From positions 218,573,271 to 218,637,270 of the forward strand of contig CM060947.1 in NCBI GenBank assembly GCA_030765055.1: 64,000 nt of DNA. Reading direction: 5' to 3'. Source of the stretch: Mantis religiosa (lineage: Eukaryota; Arthropoda; Insecta; Mantodea; Mantidae). The position numbers were made by a program, and so were the translations under genes. The notes beneath the pieces are model-generated. The model was not told the DNA's origin and searched no databases. It saw nothing but the letters and a program-made list of their open reading frames with translations. This document shows positions 17,383-24,875 of this stretch, in pieces. The number at the start of each line of letters is the position of its first letter. Position 1 is the stretch's first letter.

Positions 17383-17988
17383 TTATAGCTTGCGTTTGAA
17401 AACATCTACAGTCTTACTTAACATCTCTATTGTAGCTTTTAATTGAGCGATTTCACTCTCATATTCCTGCGAACGATTCTGAAATTCCTTAACAAAGATG
17501 GTCGTCTTGGCATTTAGTCCTCTGCTTGATTTTTCTAGAGCTGAAATTTGATTACTCTGTGTATTGTATCTTTCCAATAACGTGTTTACAATCGCATCTA
17601 ATGAAACTCCCTTCTCATTCTCTAAATTAGATTTAAAGGAATTCGCGGTAGTTAACTGTAGGTGATTGATCGCAGACCATATAGTTGAAACTTGATCTTT
17701 TATCATTATTTCCAAGCTATACATTTTCTCACTCAATTCACTGATCATCTCCTTAACCATTAGCTCAACTTCCTTGAAACTTTGTTGTGTGAAATTCTGC
17801 ATCCTATTCTCAATTGCGTCCACATAGACTTTATTTGAAGCATCATTATCTTCTTCAGGATCCTGAACGTTGCACAATCGCTTGTTCTTGAATTGGTAGT
17901 TCCCCTTGCCATCTCTATTTATTATGTAACGATCTATTATTTTTCTACCTGGAGTGCCTCTTTGTGAGCCAAACCTATCGATACTCAT
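17383..17988 (-). CDS. Fibre-like coiled-coil protein
   Basis: A 201-aa protein. Residues 38-58 (LCNVQDPEEDNDASNKVYVD) match the 'DP...DA.NK.YVD' motif that phage tail-fibre and related spike proteins use at the start of a trimeric coiled shaft. From about residue 62 to the end it is strongly heptad-like (long Leu/Ile/Val-spaced helices). There is no obvious C-terminal head domain. I infer a trimeric virion fibre or spike base, or a structural rod; receptor binding cannot be claimed. It begins 6 nt after the ATPase stop and ends 36 nt before the PX-like gene, so it is within the same transcription unit. Confidence 0.65.
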   Translation of the reverse strand: MSIDRFGSQRGTPGRKIIDRYIINRDGKGNYQFKNKRLCNVQDPEEDNDASNKVYVDAIENRMQNFTQQSFKEVELMVKEMISELSEKMYSLEIMIKDQVSTIWSAINHLQLTTANSFKSNLENEKGVSLDAIVNTLLERYNTQSNQISALEKSSRGLNAKTTIFVKEFQNRSQEYESEIAQLKATIEMLSKTVDVFKRKL

Positions 17989-17994
17989 GTTGAA

Positions 17995-18711
17995 CTATGA
18001 ATGAACATCTTCATTTTTATCTGCTTTAATATATATGTCAAATCCATTTCTATAACGCCCCTCATTCATGGGAAACTCTGGAACTATCACAACGAAAGGT
18101 CTTGCTTCCGATTGACTCTCCCAAACGGATTTGCACAAATCTTTAAATTCATTGTAGGCCATATCAGTGTTTACATAGTCATCATAAATGTGCTTCAAAT
18201 TTAAGTTGTCCTGTCTGAAGAGCAAAATCATATTTGTGTTGTCACGAATTAAATGTTTTGGCACTTTAGCATAGGATTGCGCTAGATATACAGAGTCAAC
18301 GTTACGATGTCTGCCCATGCTGTAAAAAGCTGCAATCTTCATCTGCTTTTCAGTAATCACATCATCAAATATAAAGACAGAATTTTCTTTCACCTCCGAA
18401 GGCTGCATAACAGCTTCTCCATCACTGAATGTATTCACTTCTATTCCATCAATGCCTTCAAGCACTTTCAGTAGGTACTGATACTTTGGTTGGTAGAGAG
18501 ACTTTGAATAAATATATAAATTTTCAAAGCGAAGACCATTCTCGTGTAGCAACATATTGAGTAATACATTCGTTTTCCCTGCGTTTGAGCTTCCTAAGAT
18601 CAGAGCTCTAACATTAGAAGGAAACAGCTTTCCATGTCGATTACATCTAAAGTCGCTTTCGAAGTCTAATACCTGGATAGGAAGAGAACACTCTTGCTTG
18701 ACAAGCTCCAT
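17995..18711 (-). CDS. A32-like genome-packaging ATPase (FtsK/HerA)
   Basis: Drives DNA into the capsid. This 238-aa protein has a Walker A loop GSSNAGKT at 40-47, a Walker B strand VFIFDDV at 112-118 with the DD pair, and a sensor-like Q145 in YLAQSYAKVP. The overall size and order fit the poxvirus A32/adenovirus-like packaging ATPases that Polintons carry. It is the first gene of the minus block. A TATATAA on the minus strand at about 18752-18758 lies 41 nt before its ATG, giving a short leader. All key residues are present, so it is likely functional. Confidence 0.93.
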   Translation of the reverse strand: MELVKQECSLPIQVLDFESDFRCNRHGKLFPSNVRALILGSSNAGKTNVLLNMLLHENGLRFENLYIYSKSLYQPKYQYLLKVLEGIDGIEVNTFSDGEAVMQPSEVKENSVFIFDDVITEKQMKIAAFYSMGRHRNVDSVYLAQSYAKVPKHLIRDNTNMILLFRQDNLNLKHIYDDYVNTDMAYNEFKDLCKSVWESQSEARPFVVIVPEFPMNEGRYRNGFDIYIKADKNEDVHS

Positions 18712-18850
18712 CTTAGCAACTAACTTACAAAAGGCTTACATTGCGATTATATACCTATCTGTAACGAAGCCATGTAAATCTAAAACATAGTTAATTGATA
18801 AGCATATCGAATAAAGAGGGTGATAACCTATAAAAGGAGATCAGTATATC
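18712..18850. promoter_or_regulatory. Divergent promoter between virion gene blocks
   Basis: Only 139 bp separate the ATG of the ATPase (-) from that of the PLA2-like gene (+). Minus side: TATATAA at 18758-18752. Plus side: a perfect TATAAAAG at 18829-18836 lies only 15 bp before the ATG at 18851, too close for the normal 30-bp spacing. A weaker GAATAAAG at 18810-18817 fits better with the arthropod initiator TCAGT at 18841-18845, leaving an 8-nt leader. The region also has an ATCGATA/TATCGAT-like AT-rich centre. Confidence 0.6.
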
Positions 18851-19573
18851 ATGGGAGCTCGAAGAGGAAGGTCGCCGTCATATAAGTGCGGTTCTGGATT
18901 AATTAATTCAATAATTAATTCGCTACCATTCGAAGTTCACTTACCAGGATATAGATACTGCGGACCCGGAACGAAACTACAAAAGCGCTTGCAGAGAGGA
19001 GATCCTGGAATCAACCAATTAGACGAAGCGTGCAAGGAACACGACATTAGATACTCTGAACACAACGATATAGCTTCGAGGCACTTGGCTGACAAAGTTC
19101 TTATTGAGAAGGCTTGGAAACGTGTTCATTCGTCCGACTCCACTTTTGGCGAGAGTTTGGCCGCCAGGATAGTAGCTGCAATCATGAAAGGGAAGGTTGC
19201 ATTGGGTGCTGGAAAACGGAAGAAGAGAGGAGGGTTCTTGCCTCTAATACCCATCATTGCCGCTTTAGGCGCTGCAGCTGGAGGCGCCGCTCAAATAGCT
19301 ACTGCGGTCAATAAGAAGAAGTTCGCTGATAGGCAGCTTGCAGAAATGGCAAGACATAACAAGGTCATGGAAACTAAAGGAAAAGGTCTTAAAAAGAGGA
19401 AAGGGAAAAAGCTGATTAAGAAGAGGAAAGGAAAATCCTTGCAAATGAACCCGCCATCTTTGGCGGGCGTTTCTGAAATTGTGAAAAATTTAATGAAAAA
19501 GAATCGATCCAAATGCAAGAAAAGATCAAAAAACTGTGGAAAAGGGCTTTACTTATACCGGAAGAAGCCCTAA
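18851..19573 (+). CDS. Phospholipase A2-like basic virion protein
   Basis: A 240-aa protein with a parvovirus VP1-type PLA2-like fold: calcium loop YCGPGT at 36-41 and catalytic CKEHD at 61-65 (H64, D65). In parvoviruses this activity helps the particle leave the endosome; a like role here is inference. After the PLA2 part comes a Gly/Ala-rich hydrophobic segment at about 127-152 (GGFLPLIPIIAALGAAAG), which may touch membranes, and a very basic tail (177-240, Lys/Arg runs) that suits DNA binding, as in adenovirus core proteins. The last codons overlap the protease frame by 61 nt from its ATG, and the heptamer at 19528-19534 falls in this gene's reading phase. First gene of the plus block. Confidence 0.85.
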   Translation: MGARRGRSPSYKCGSGLINSIINSLPFEVHLPGYRYCGPGTKLQKRLQRGDPGINQLDEACKEHDIRYSEHNDIASRHLADKVLIEKAWKRVHSSDSTFGESLAARIVAAIMKGKVALGAGKRKKRGGFLPLIPIIAALGAAAGGAAQIATAVNKKKFADRQLAEMARHNKVMETKGKGLKKRKGKKLIKKRKGKSLQMNPPSLAGVSEIVKNLMKKNRSKCKKRSKNCGKGLYLYRKKP

Positions 19574-19902
19574 GTAACATCGATATTCAATTATATGCCA
19601 AACAACTAGATATTCCTTATTTTAGGGGAGTATACATGATTGACAAACTACCTTCGAAGCCTCATTTCAAGGAGAGGATTGTTGTTAATCTTGACAGGTC
19701 TGAAAATGAAGGAACACACTGGGTTGCTGTAAGGAAGGAAGGTGATACAGCATACTACTTTGACAGCTTTGGTAACTTGAAACCTCCTCCTGAGATTGAG
19801 AAGTATCTACGGAATGTTAAAATTATGTATAATGCACAGAGATATCAGAATTTTGATTCAGTCATCTGCGGACACTTGTGCTTGCAGTTTCTATTGATCT
19901 AG
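19513..19902 (+). CDS. Adenovirus-type maturation cysteine protease
   Basis: Cleaves capsid precursors during virion maturation. From the ATG at 19513 it is 129 aa with catalytic H69 (GTHWVAV), D84 (YFDSFG), Q112 and C119 (YQNFDSVICGHLC). The Q-C spacing of 7 equals that of adenovirus proteases. The family-typical start (LSNIDI..YAKQL) is at residue 20, so a start downstream of the PLA2-like stop would cut into the fold. It is therefore made either from the overlapping ATG or by -1 frameshifting as a PLA2-protease fusion. The C-terminus ends directly after the catalytic cysteine helix, short but normal for Polintons. The next gene starts 22 nt later. Confidence 0.9.
   Translation: MQEKIKKLWKRALLIPEEALSNIDIQLYAKQLDIPYFRGVYMIDKLPSKPHFKERIVVNLDRSENEGTHWVAVRKEGDTAYYFDSFGNLKPPPEIEKYLRNVKIMYNAQRYQNFDSVICGHLCLQFLLI
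19528..19573 (+). promoter_or_regulatory. Candidate -1 ribosomal frameshift site
   Basis: The heptamer AAAAAAC (19528-19534) is read A AAA AAC in the PLA2-like frame, exactly the phase needed for -1 slippage. After an 8-nt spacer comes a perfect 7-bp hairpin, AGGGCTT (19543-19549) with AAGCCCT (19565-19571). The protease frame is the -1 frame and is open from 19477. The PLA2-like stop codon is at 19571-19573, inside the 3' arm. The hairpin loop TACTTA could also pair with TAAGTA at 19571-19576, but loop lengths of zero make a classic pseudoknot unlikely. MMTV gag-pro is a known user of the same heptamer. Confidence 0.7.
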
Positions 19903-19924
19903 TACCTCCTGCACAACTCTGAAG

Positions 19925-20635
19925 ATGAGCTACACGGTTACAGTGAGCGGATCAGATTCAGTTATTTCATCTTTTATAAACCCTCCGCTTCAGCTCGATC
20001 CCAATGGCCATTATGAGGTTGCATTATTGAATTTTGAAACCTTTTATTCGATACCAAACATAGACTACAGCAATCATCATTTTCATTACATACGCGATGG
20101 TAATCCTGAAACCATTGTGATCCCACATGGAACCTATGAGATTGGTGATATTCATTCGTTTCTAAAGGATAAGCTAGGACTGAATGATGATGTCTTCTAC
20201 ATAAAACCTAATAATAATACAATGAAAGCAGTTATTAAATGTCCTTATACCGTTGATTTTACAAAGAAAAACTCCATAGGATCGCTTCTAGGATTCGCAA
20301 CCAATAAAATTATACCTGCAGGTGAAGCTCACGAATCCGATGACCTTGTGAATATATTTAAAGTGAGTATCATACGCATCGAGTGCAGTATTGCAACAGG
20401 TTCATTCATAGATGGAAAAAGTGGACACTCGCTCTACGAGTTCTTCCCTTCTGTGCCTCCGGGATTTCACATCTCTCAGGAACCTTCGAATCCGATATAT
20501 CTACCAGTGATAGATACAGAGTGCATAGACGAGATCACGATTCGCGTGGTGGACCAACACGGCTCTCCGATCAACTTCAGAAACGAGGTTATAACTACAA
20601 GAGTGCACATACGGCGCAATGGCAATAAATTTTAG
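19925..20635 (+). CDS. Minor capsid (penton-like) protein
   Basis: A 236-aa beta-rich protein. The pattern near residues 65-90 (HGTYEIGDIHSFLKDKL) followed by SIGSLLGF at about 117-124 is what I know from Polinton minor capsid proteins, predicted to be single jelly-roll pentons. The C-terminal part (DEITIRVVDQHGSPINFR) is a typical last beta-hairpin of this family. It sits between protease and major capsid as in other Polintons. Its stop overlaps the next small ORF by 17 nt. No break is seen. Confidence 0.85.
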   Translation: MSYTVTVSGSDSVISSFINPPLQLDPNGHYEVALLNFETFYSIPNIDYSNHHFHYIRDGNPETIVIPHGTYEIGDIHSFLKDKLGLNDDVFYIKPNNNTMKAVIKCPYTVDFTKKNSIGSLLGFATNKIIPAGEAHESDDLVNIFKVSIIRIECSIATGSFIDGKSGHSLYEFFPSVPPGFHISQEPSNPIYLPVIDTECIDEITIRVVDQHGSPINFRNEVITTRVHIRRNGNKF

Positions 20636-20762
20636 AAGACATTCCAAGCGCCGTAATAAGGCTCGCATTGCAAGCTTGAAGCGTACTCTCTCTCCAGCAG
20701 TCGACGAGTTAACACGTCTAAATCGCAAGTTCCTCGAGAAGTTAGGCTACAGAGTGCTATAA
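20619..20762 (+). CDS. Small basic 47-aa ORF between capsid genes
   Basis: The ATG at 20619 starts inside the minor capsid gene in another frame, and the stop TAA (20760-20762) shares its last A with the ATG of the major capsid gene (TAATG). The product is short and strongly basic at the N-terminus (FRRHSKRRNKARIASLKR), with a Leu-rich second half. Start and stop both tie in tightly with neighbours, which is the main reason to believe it. A role as a small DNA-condensing core peptide is a guess; it might instead only pass ribosomes on to the capsid ORF. Confidence 0.6.
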   Translation: MAINFRRHSKRRNKARIASLKRTLSPAVDELTRLNRKFLEKLGYRVL

Positions 20763-21976
20763 TGGACATCTTAAACGTGACAGAAATTCCATCCTTCGAT
20801 GACAAAATCACCAAGGAGGAGGAGCATGTCTTTCTACCGTATAACTCATCCGCCCTGGATATCAACGATGAAATTAGAATACCATGTCAGGCTGAAGATT
20901 TGTATACGCTGCCTAACAGAAGTTATCTTTACATCGAGGGGTCTCTAACAAAGCCAGATGGAAAGCCCTCTACTACAGCGAAACTCACCAACAACGCCAT
21001 GGCATTCATGTTTGATGAAATTCGCCTGGACATGAATGGTACAACTATAGACAGAACGAGAAATCCCGGTATAACCACAACCATGCGAAATTATGTGGCG
21101 CTCAACCCACTGGAGTCTAATCGTCTGTTGAATGCCGGCTGGACTTATCCTGGAGAAGAACCCGACATAGTATATCCTGCAAGTGGGAACTTTAATGCTA
21201 TAGTACCTCTATCGATGCTACTCGGTTTTGCTGATGACCACAAGGAGCTGATACTCAATAGCAAGTTTGAACTAATTCTCATAAGATCCAAGGATTCTAA
21301 AAACTGTGTTCAGGCACCAGCTGGAGACGTCCCTAATGTTAAGCTGACTAGAATTGAGTGGAGGATGCCTGTGATACGACTTTCTGATGCTGAAAGGGTT
21401 CACATCCTTAAAATTGTCAAGGCCGATACACCTCTGCATATCGCCTTTCGTTCCATGGATCTTTACACCCAGCCTGCAGTGCCAGAGGCTAAATCATTCA
21501 CCTGGAATGTAGCAACAACATCAAAACTTGAAAAGCCACGTTTCGTTATAGTTGGAGCACAGACCGCAAGAATGGGCAATTTAGCAAAGAATAGCTCCGA
21601 GTTTGATCACTGCAACATCAGTAATCTCAGATTATTTCTCAATAGTGACTGCTATCCCTACCATGATTTGAATTTGGATTTTGGAAGTGGAAAGTTTGCA
21701 TCATTATATGAAATGTACTGTAAATTTCAAAGTTCCTATTACGATAGAGAAAATTATCCGCTCTTGAAGAGAAAGGATTTTCTTGCAAGTGCACCGTTAT
21801 TTGTCATAGACTGTTCTCATCAGCCCGAGGAGGCTATTAATGGAGCCGTCAACATCAGACTCGAGATTCAAGCATCTACACCTATTCCGAAGCAAACATC
21901 ATTGTACTGCCTGATCCTGCATGATAAAGTGTTTACCTACAAACCGCTTTCTCATGTAATGCAGACAATAATATAG
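20762..21976 (+). CDS. Major capsid protein, double jelly-roll type
   Basis: A 404-aa protein, slightly short for the family. The N-terminal strand pattern (DLYTLPNRSYLYIEGSL, then FMFDEIRLDMNG) and the last strands (INGAVNIRLEIQAS) are the conserved parts I recognise from insect Polinton PY/major capsid proteins, which are predicted to form double jelly-roll trimers as in adenovirus and virophages. It is the last gene of the plus block. The 20619-20762 small ORF ends on its start codon. A plus-strand AATAAA at 22068-22073 follows about 95 nt after the stop. Confidence 0.88.
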   Translation: MDILNVTEIPSFDDKITKEEEHVFLPYNSSALDINDEIRIPCQAEDLYTLPNRSYLYIEGSLTKPDGKPSTTAKLTNNAMAFMFDEIRLDMNGTTIDRTRNPGITTTMRNYVALNPLESNRLLNAGWTYPGEEPDIVYPASGNFNAIVPLSMLLGFADDHKELILNSKFELILIRSKDSKNCVQAPAGDVPNVKLTRIEWRMPVIRLSDAERVHILKIVKADTPLHIAFRSMDLYTQPAVPEAKSFTWNVATTSKLEKPRFVIVGAQTARMGNLAKNSSEFDHCNISNLRLFLNSDCYPYHDLNLDFGSGKFASLYEMYCKFQSSYYDRENYPLLKRKDFLASAPLFVIDCSHQPEEAINGAVNIRLEIQASTPIPKQTSLYCLILHDKVFTYKPLSHVMQTII

Positions 21977-22086
21977 TTATTTTGTATACAAATGGTATTA
22001 ATATTGTATTTAAAAGTAGGAATAATGTTTACATTTATGGATGGATGTAATAGGTATTTTTAAGAAAAATAAAGCAAGTTGATATT
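21977..22086 (+). terminator. Polyadenylation region after the capsid block
   Basis: AATAAA at 22068-22073 lies just before the stop of the convergent minus-strand ORF at 22087. It would end the plus-strand virion transcript. I see no canonical AATAAA on the minus strand close after 22087. Confidence 0.6.
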
Positions 22087-22560
22087 CTATAACTCTCTTT
22101 TATTGATTTCATTATACAATAACATCATTTTCCTTCTCCCTCTCCTACTTCCTGAATAGCTAGATACTTTAAAGAAGTCATTTAAATTATTCAAATGTCT
22201 TTCAATATACGGCAATAGACGTTTTAAATTTCTTATATCATCAAGATTTAAAGATATTACATGATCATTTAAACAATTATTTATAAAATGCGCTGAATTT
22301 GAAAGAATTACAATAATATTATATGCATAAATTACATTATCACAATATTCTACACCAGTAAATTGTTGCTCTTGTAGATAATCCTCAATATTTTCAATGT
22401 TTTTAGATATTATATCCCAATCCACCTTTTTTATATAAACGAAGGAATTATCACTTCTACACTTTATGAAGAGGGAGGGGATGTCGTAGTACAAGCCGAT
22501 GTTGACTGTATGTGCGGGTGATATGGTGACGTCATCAAGCATGATGAGACGATTCTCCAT
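22087..22560 (-). CDS. Unknown 157-aa Polinton protein
   Basis: I place the start at the ATG 22560-22558 because the upstream part of the frame has no ATG. The protein is acidic to neutral, with a beta-rich N-terminal half (VTISPAHTVNIGLYYDIPSL then FVYIKKVDWDIISKNI), a Leu-rich helical middle and a basic end (SRRGRRKMM). The FVYIKKVDW...I segment faintly recalls single-strand-binding PC4-like folds, but this is weak and I do not assign it. Its 5' end overlaps the last exon of the spliced Cys-rich gene by 26 nt in another frame on the same strand, so it may be translated from the same RNA or from an alternatively spliced one. Confidence 0.6.
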   Translation of the reverse strand: MENRLIMLDDVTISPAHTVNIGLYYDIPSLFIKCRSDNSFVYIKKVDWDIISKNIENIEDYLQEQQFTGVEYCDNVIYAYNIIVILSNSAHFINNCLNDHVISLNLDDIRNLKRLLPYIERHLNNLNDFFKVSSYSGSRRGRRKMMLLYNEINKREL

Positions 22561-23610
22561 TTTCCGGTGGCTGGTCCTGTGATTCTTCAATTATTAAGAA
22601 CAGTAAATGGTCATCACCTGGACGTCTCCTCTTCTGCTTTTTTGTGCTAGTCTCACCTCTTCTCTTCCGTTGCACCCTTTTTGTAGTCCTATAACAAATA
22701 TATTAAAAGGATTCGTTAGAGTCATGCTAAAACATATTTTTTTTTTTCATTAGTGAAAGAAAAAACAAACATACATGTATTATCAAGACATGTAATACGT
22801 ACCTCAAGCTTTTGCCTGTTTCTGAGTACGTCTGCGGTGAACAATCTTGAGTCTTTTGATTTAGCCAGTTCTCAACCTTCGTGGCATTCTCCTCGGGAGC
22901 TATATCATTAGGTAGTGAAGCCAGACCTTCATCCACAGGTAGAGTATCCCGATCAGCGATTGGATATTCCACTATATCAATGTCACGTCCATGAGGGAAC
23001 AGGTCTTCTTCACACACTGGAAAGTTATGCTCAATCATTCGGAACCTACAAGAAATAAAGTATATTTAGATTACCCTCTCTCGAATAATGAGGTGAAATA
23101 AATTCATAGAAAACATAATTCTCTTATTCTTTTACTTACTCAAGTTTTCTCTTCCTTCGTTGGTAGACATCACAATAGTCGTTGCACAGGAAGAATGATG
23201 CCATGCGATCGTGCTCTGCTGGATTGGTACATAATACTGAATGCGTGTACCCGTCGCATGTTTCCGTATCACATTCCAAAATATGCTTTGCTACAAACAC
23301 ATCAACACCATCGGCACCATCAACGTGCATGGGTTTTTCTCTAAAAGTGTAAAAAATATTACTAATTAGATGTTTATATTAAGGAGGAATGTTAAAATAT
23401 GTTTTAAAGAAGTAATACCACTTACCGGTTTTCTCTTTGGTACACCTTACAGTTCTCTGTACACACAGCAAGACTCGTCATCTGATCATGATGTGATGGT
23501 TCCTCACATAAAATTCTATGCATTACACCATTACAAGTTTCGGTGTGGAAGTACTTGTAATGACTCGCTTCCAACGCACACTCGCTCCAAAGATCTGAAC
23601 TATCAGCCAT
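22535..23610 (-). CDS. Four-exon gene, tandem Cys-rich modules, unknown
   Basis: Inferred exons: 23610-23426, 23340-23140, 23045-22803 and 22688-22535. All three introns have GT-AG ends and are phase 2, and the reading frame stays open across all joins, giving about 260 aa. Exons 1 and 2 each encode one copy of a Cys/His module: TETC, then G..H..LC, then P..HD.M.S, then C...C.VYQR. The spacing of Cys and His suggests metal binding, but it is not a zinc-finger class I know. Exon 3 is acidic. Exon 4 is rich in Lys/Arg (KRVQRKRRGE, KKQKRRR), a probable nuclear localisation signal. Outer position, own TATA box and introns suggest an early regulatory gene. It could be a DNA-binding regulator or a host-interaction factor; neither is shown. 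Confidence 0.7.
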
Positions 23611-23635
23611 TTTCCACTTCGCTATGTAACTACCG

Positions 23636-23668
23636 AATACTAAATGATCACAAAACGCTGGCTATATA
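23636..23668 (-). promoter_or_regulatory. TATA promoter of the Cys-rich gene
   Basis: On the minus strand a TATATAG box (23668-23662) lies about 55 nt before the ATG at 23610, with initiator-like sequence near 23645-23640. This predicts a leader of about 30 nt. It is close to the inner edge of the right TIR. Confidence 0.6.
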
Positions 23669-23698
23669 GCTGCCTACTGGAATGCTAAAACCGGTTAG

Positions 23699-23913
23699 TG
23701 ACGTCAGATTCGAGTGGAGGGGGACGCTGCAATAAGCAACTTCTTTAAACAAGATTGAACTTGTTTATGACGTCAGAGCCGAGTGGTGGGGAGTCTGCAT
23801 GACGAAACTCGTTTAGACAAGACTGAACCTGTTTACATGACGTCAGAGTCGAGTGGTGGGGAGTCTGCAGGATTAAACTTGTTTAGACAAGATGAAACCT
23901 GTTTAACACGTCA
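23699..23913. repeat. 70-bp subterminal repeats with TGACGTCA
   Basis: TGACGTCA occurs at 23699, 23768 and 23838, with a degenerate ACACGTCA at 23906, a 69-70-bp period. The first three are each followed by AGxxTCGAGTGGxGGGGA or a close variant, and the units share AAACAAGAxTGAACxTGTTTA. The array crosses from unique DNA into the right TIR at 23866, and lies just upstream of the Cys-rich gene promoter. Confidence 0.8.
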
Positions 23914-24869
23914 CAAATTATCTGGAGTTTCCCTATTATACACAGTGAATAAACAGATTGAAATTCATATCACCCTTTTACATTCAGAGAATACCATTTA
24001 TCGATATCTGATACACCATATATTTCCTTATTTTAATTTATCAAGCTACGTCACGCAAGCAAAGGTGCTTTGATGTAACCCGGCAAAAGTTGGTCGCATG
24101 TGAGAAATCACGTTATACGCCTCCCACCGCACCGATTATTTAATTAAGTAATTGATCATTTCTTTATTATATAATAATTATATATTCATTTGTTTATTGA
24201 TTAATTTAATTATTTCTTTATTTAATTATTTGTTACCTGATAAGTGGCGGCTCTTTTGAGAGATTTTAAAATATTAGGTCGATTCTGTGACATCATTAAT
24301 TTCGGGATTTTGTAAACTCAAAGGGGAGGTGATAATTGCTTATCAGATGTCGGCATCTCTTTGAGGGATTTTAAAATATTAGGTCGATTCTGTGACGTCA
24401 TTAATTTTGGGATTTTGTAAACTCAAAGGGGAGGTGATATTTGCTTATCAGATGTCGGCATCTCTTTGAGGGATTTTAAAATATTAGGTCGATTCTGTGA
24501 CGTCATTAATTTCGGGATTTTGTAAACTCAAAGGGGAGGTGATAATTGCTTATCAGATGTCGGCATCTCTTTGAGGGATTTTAAAATACTGTGCTTTCTT
24601 TGAGTCGATTCTGTGACGTCACTGTAGGTCGCGTGCCGGGTGAGCGTGTTTTATGACGCCATTCATGACGTATGCCATTTAGAGGTGTGTCTGTGACGTC
24701 ATTCGTGCCACGTGGCAAAGGGGCGTGGTTATGACGTCACTGGCGGTCGCGTGGGACGGGCGGTCTTTGTAACTCAATGAGGGGTGATAATTTAATCCAA
24801 TTAAGCCCATTGTTATCTAATTAGAGGCGGCTCCTTTGAGGGATTTTAAACATACATATTCTATCTACT
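23866..24869 (-). repeat. Right terminal inverted repeat (1,004 bp)
   Basis: The exact mirror of 7069-8072 as far as I can read. It ends CTATCTACT at 24861-24869. It contains the mirrored 105-bp repeats (about 24248-24587) and the five TGACGTCA sites. Confidence 0.95.
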
Positions 24870-24875
24870 GTTACA
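24870..24875. other. Right target-site duplication GTTACA
   Basis: Perfect copy of 7063-7068, directly after the terminal CT of the element. Confidence 0.95.

Noticed and set aside
19550..19576. Classic H-type pseudoknot at the frameshift site
   Set aside because: The loop can pair with TAAGTA downstream, but the connecting loops would be zero length; only the simple hairpin is claimed.
22561..22590. Longer start for the 157-aa ORF
   Set aside because: The codon at 22590 is TTG; the first ATG is at 22560.
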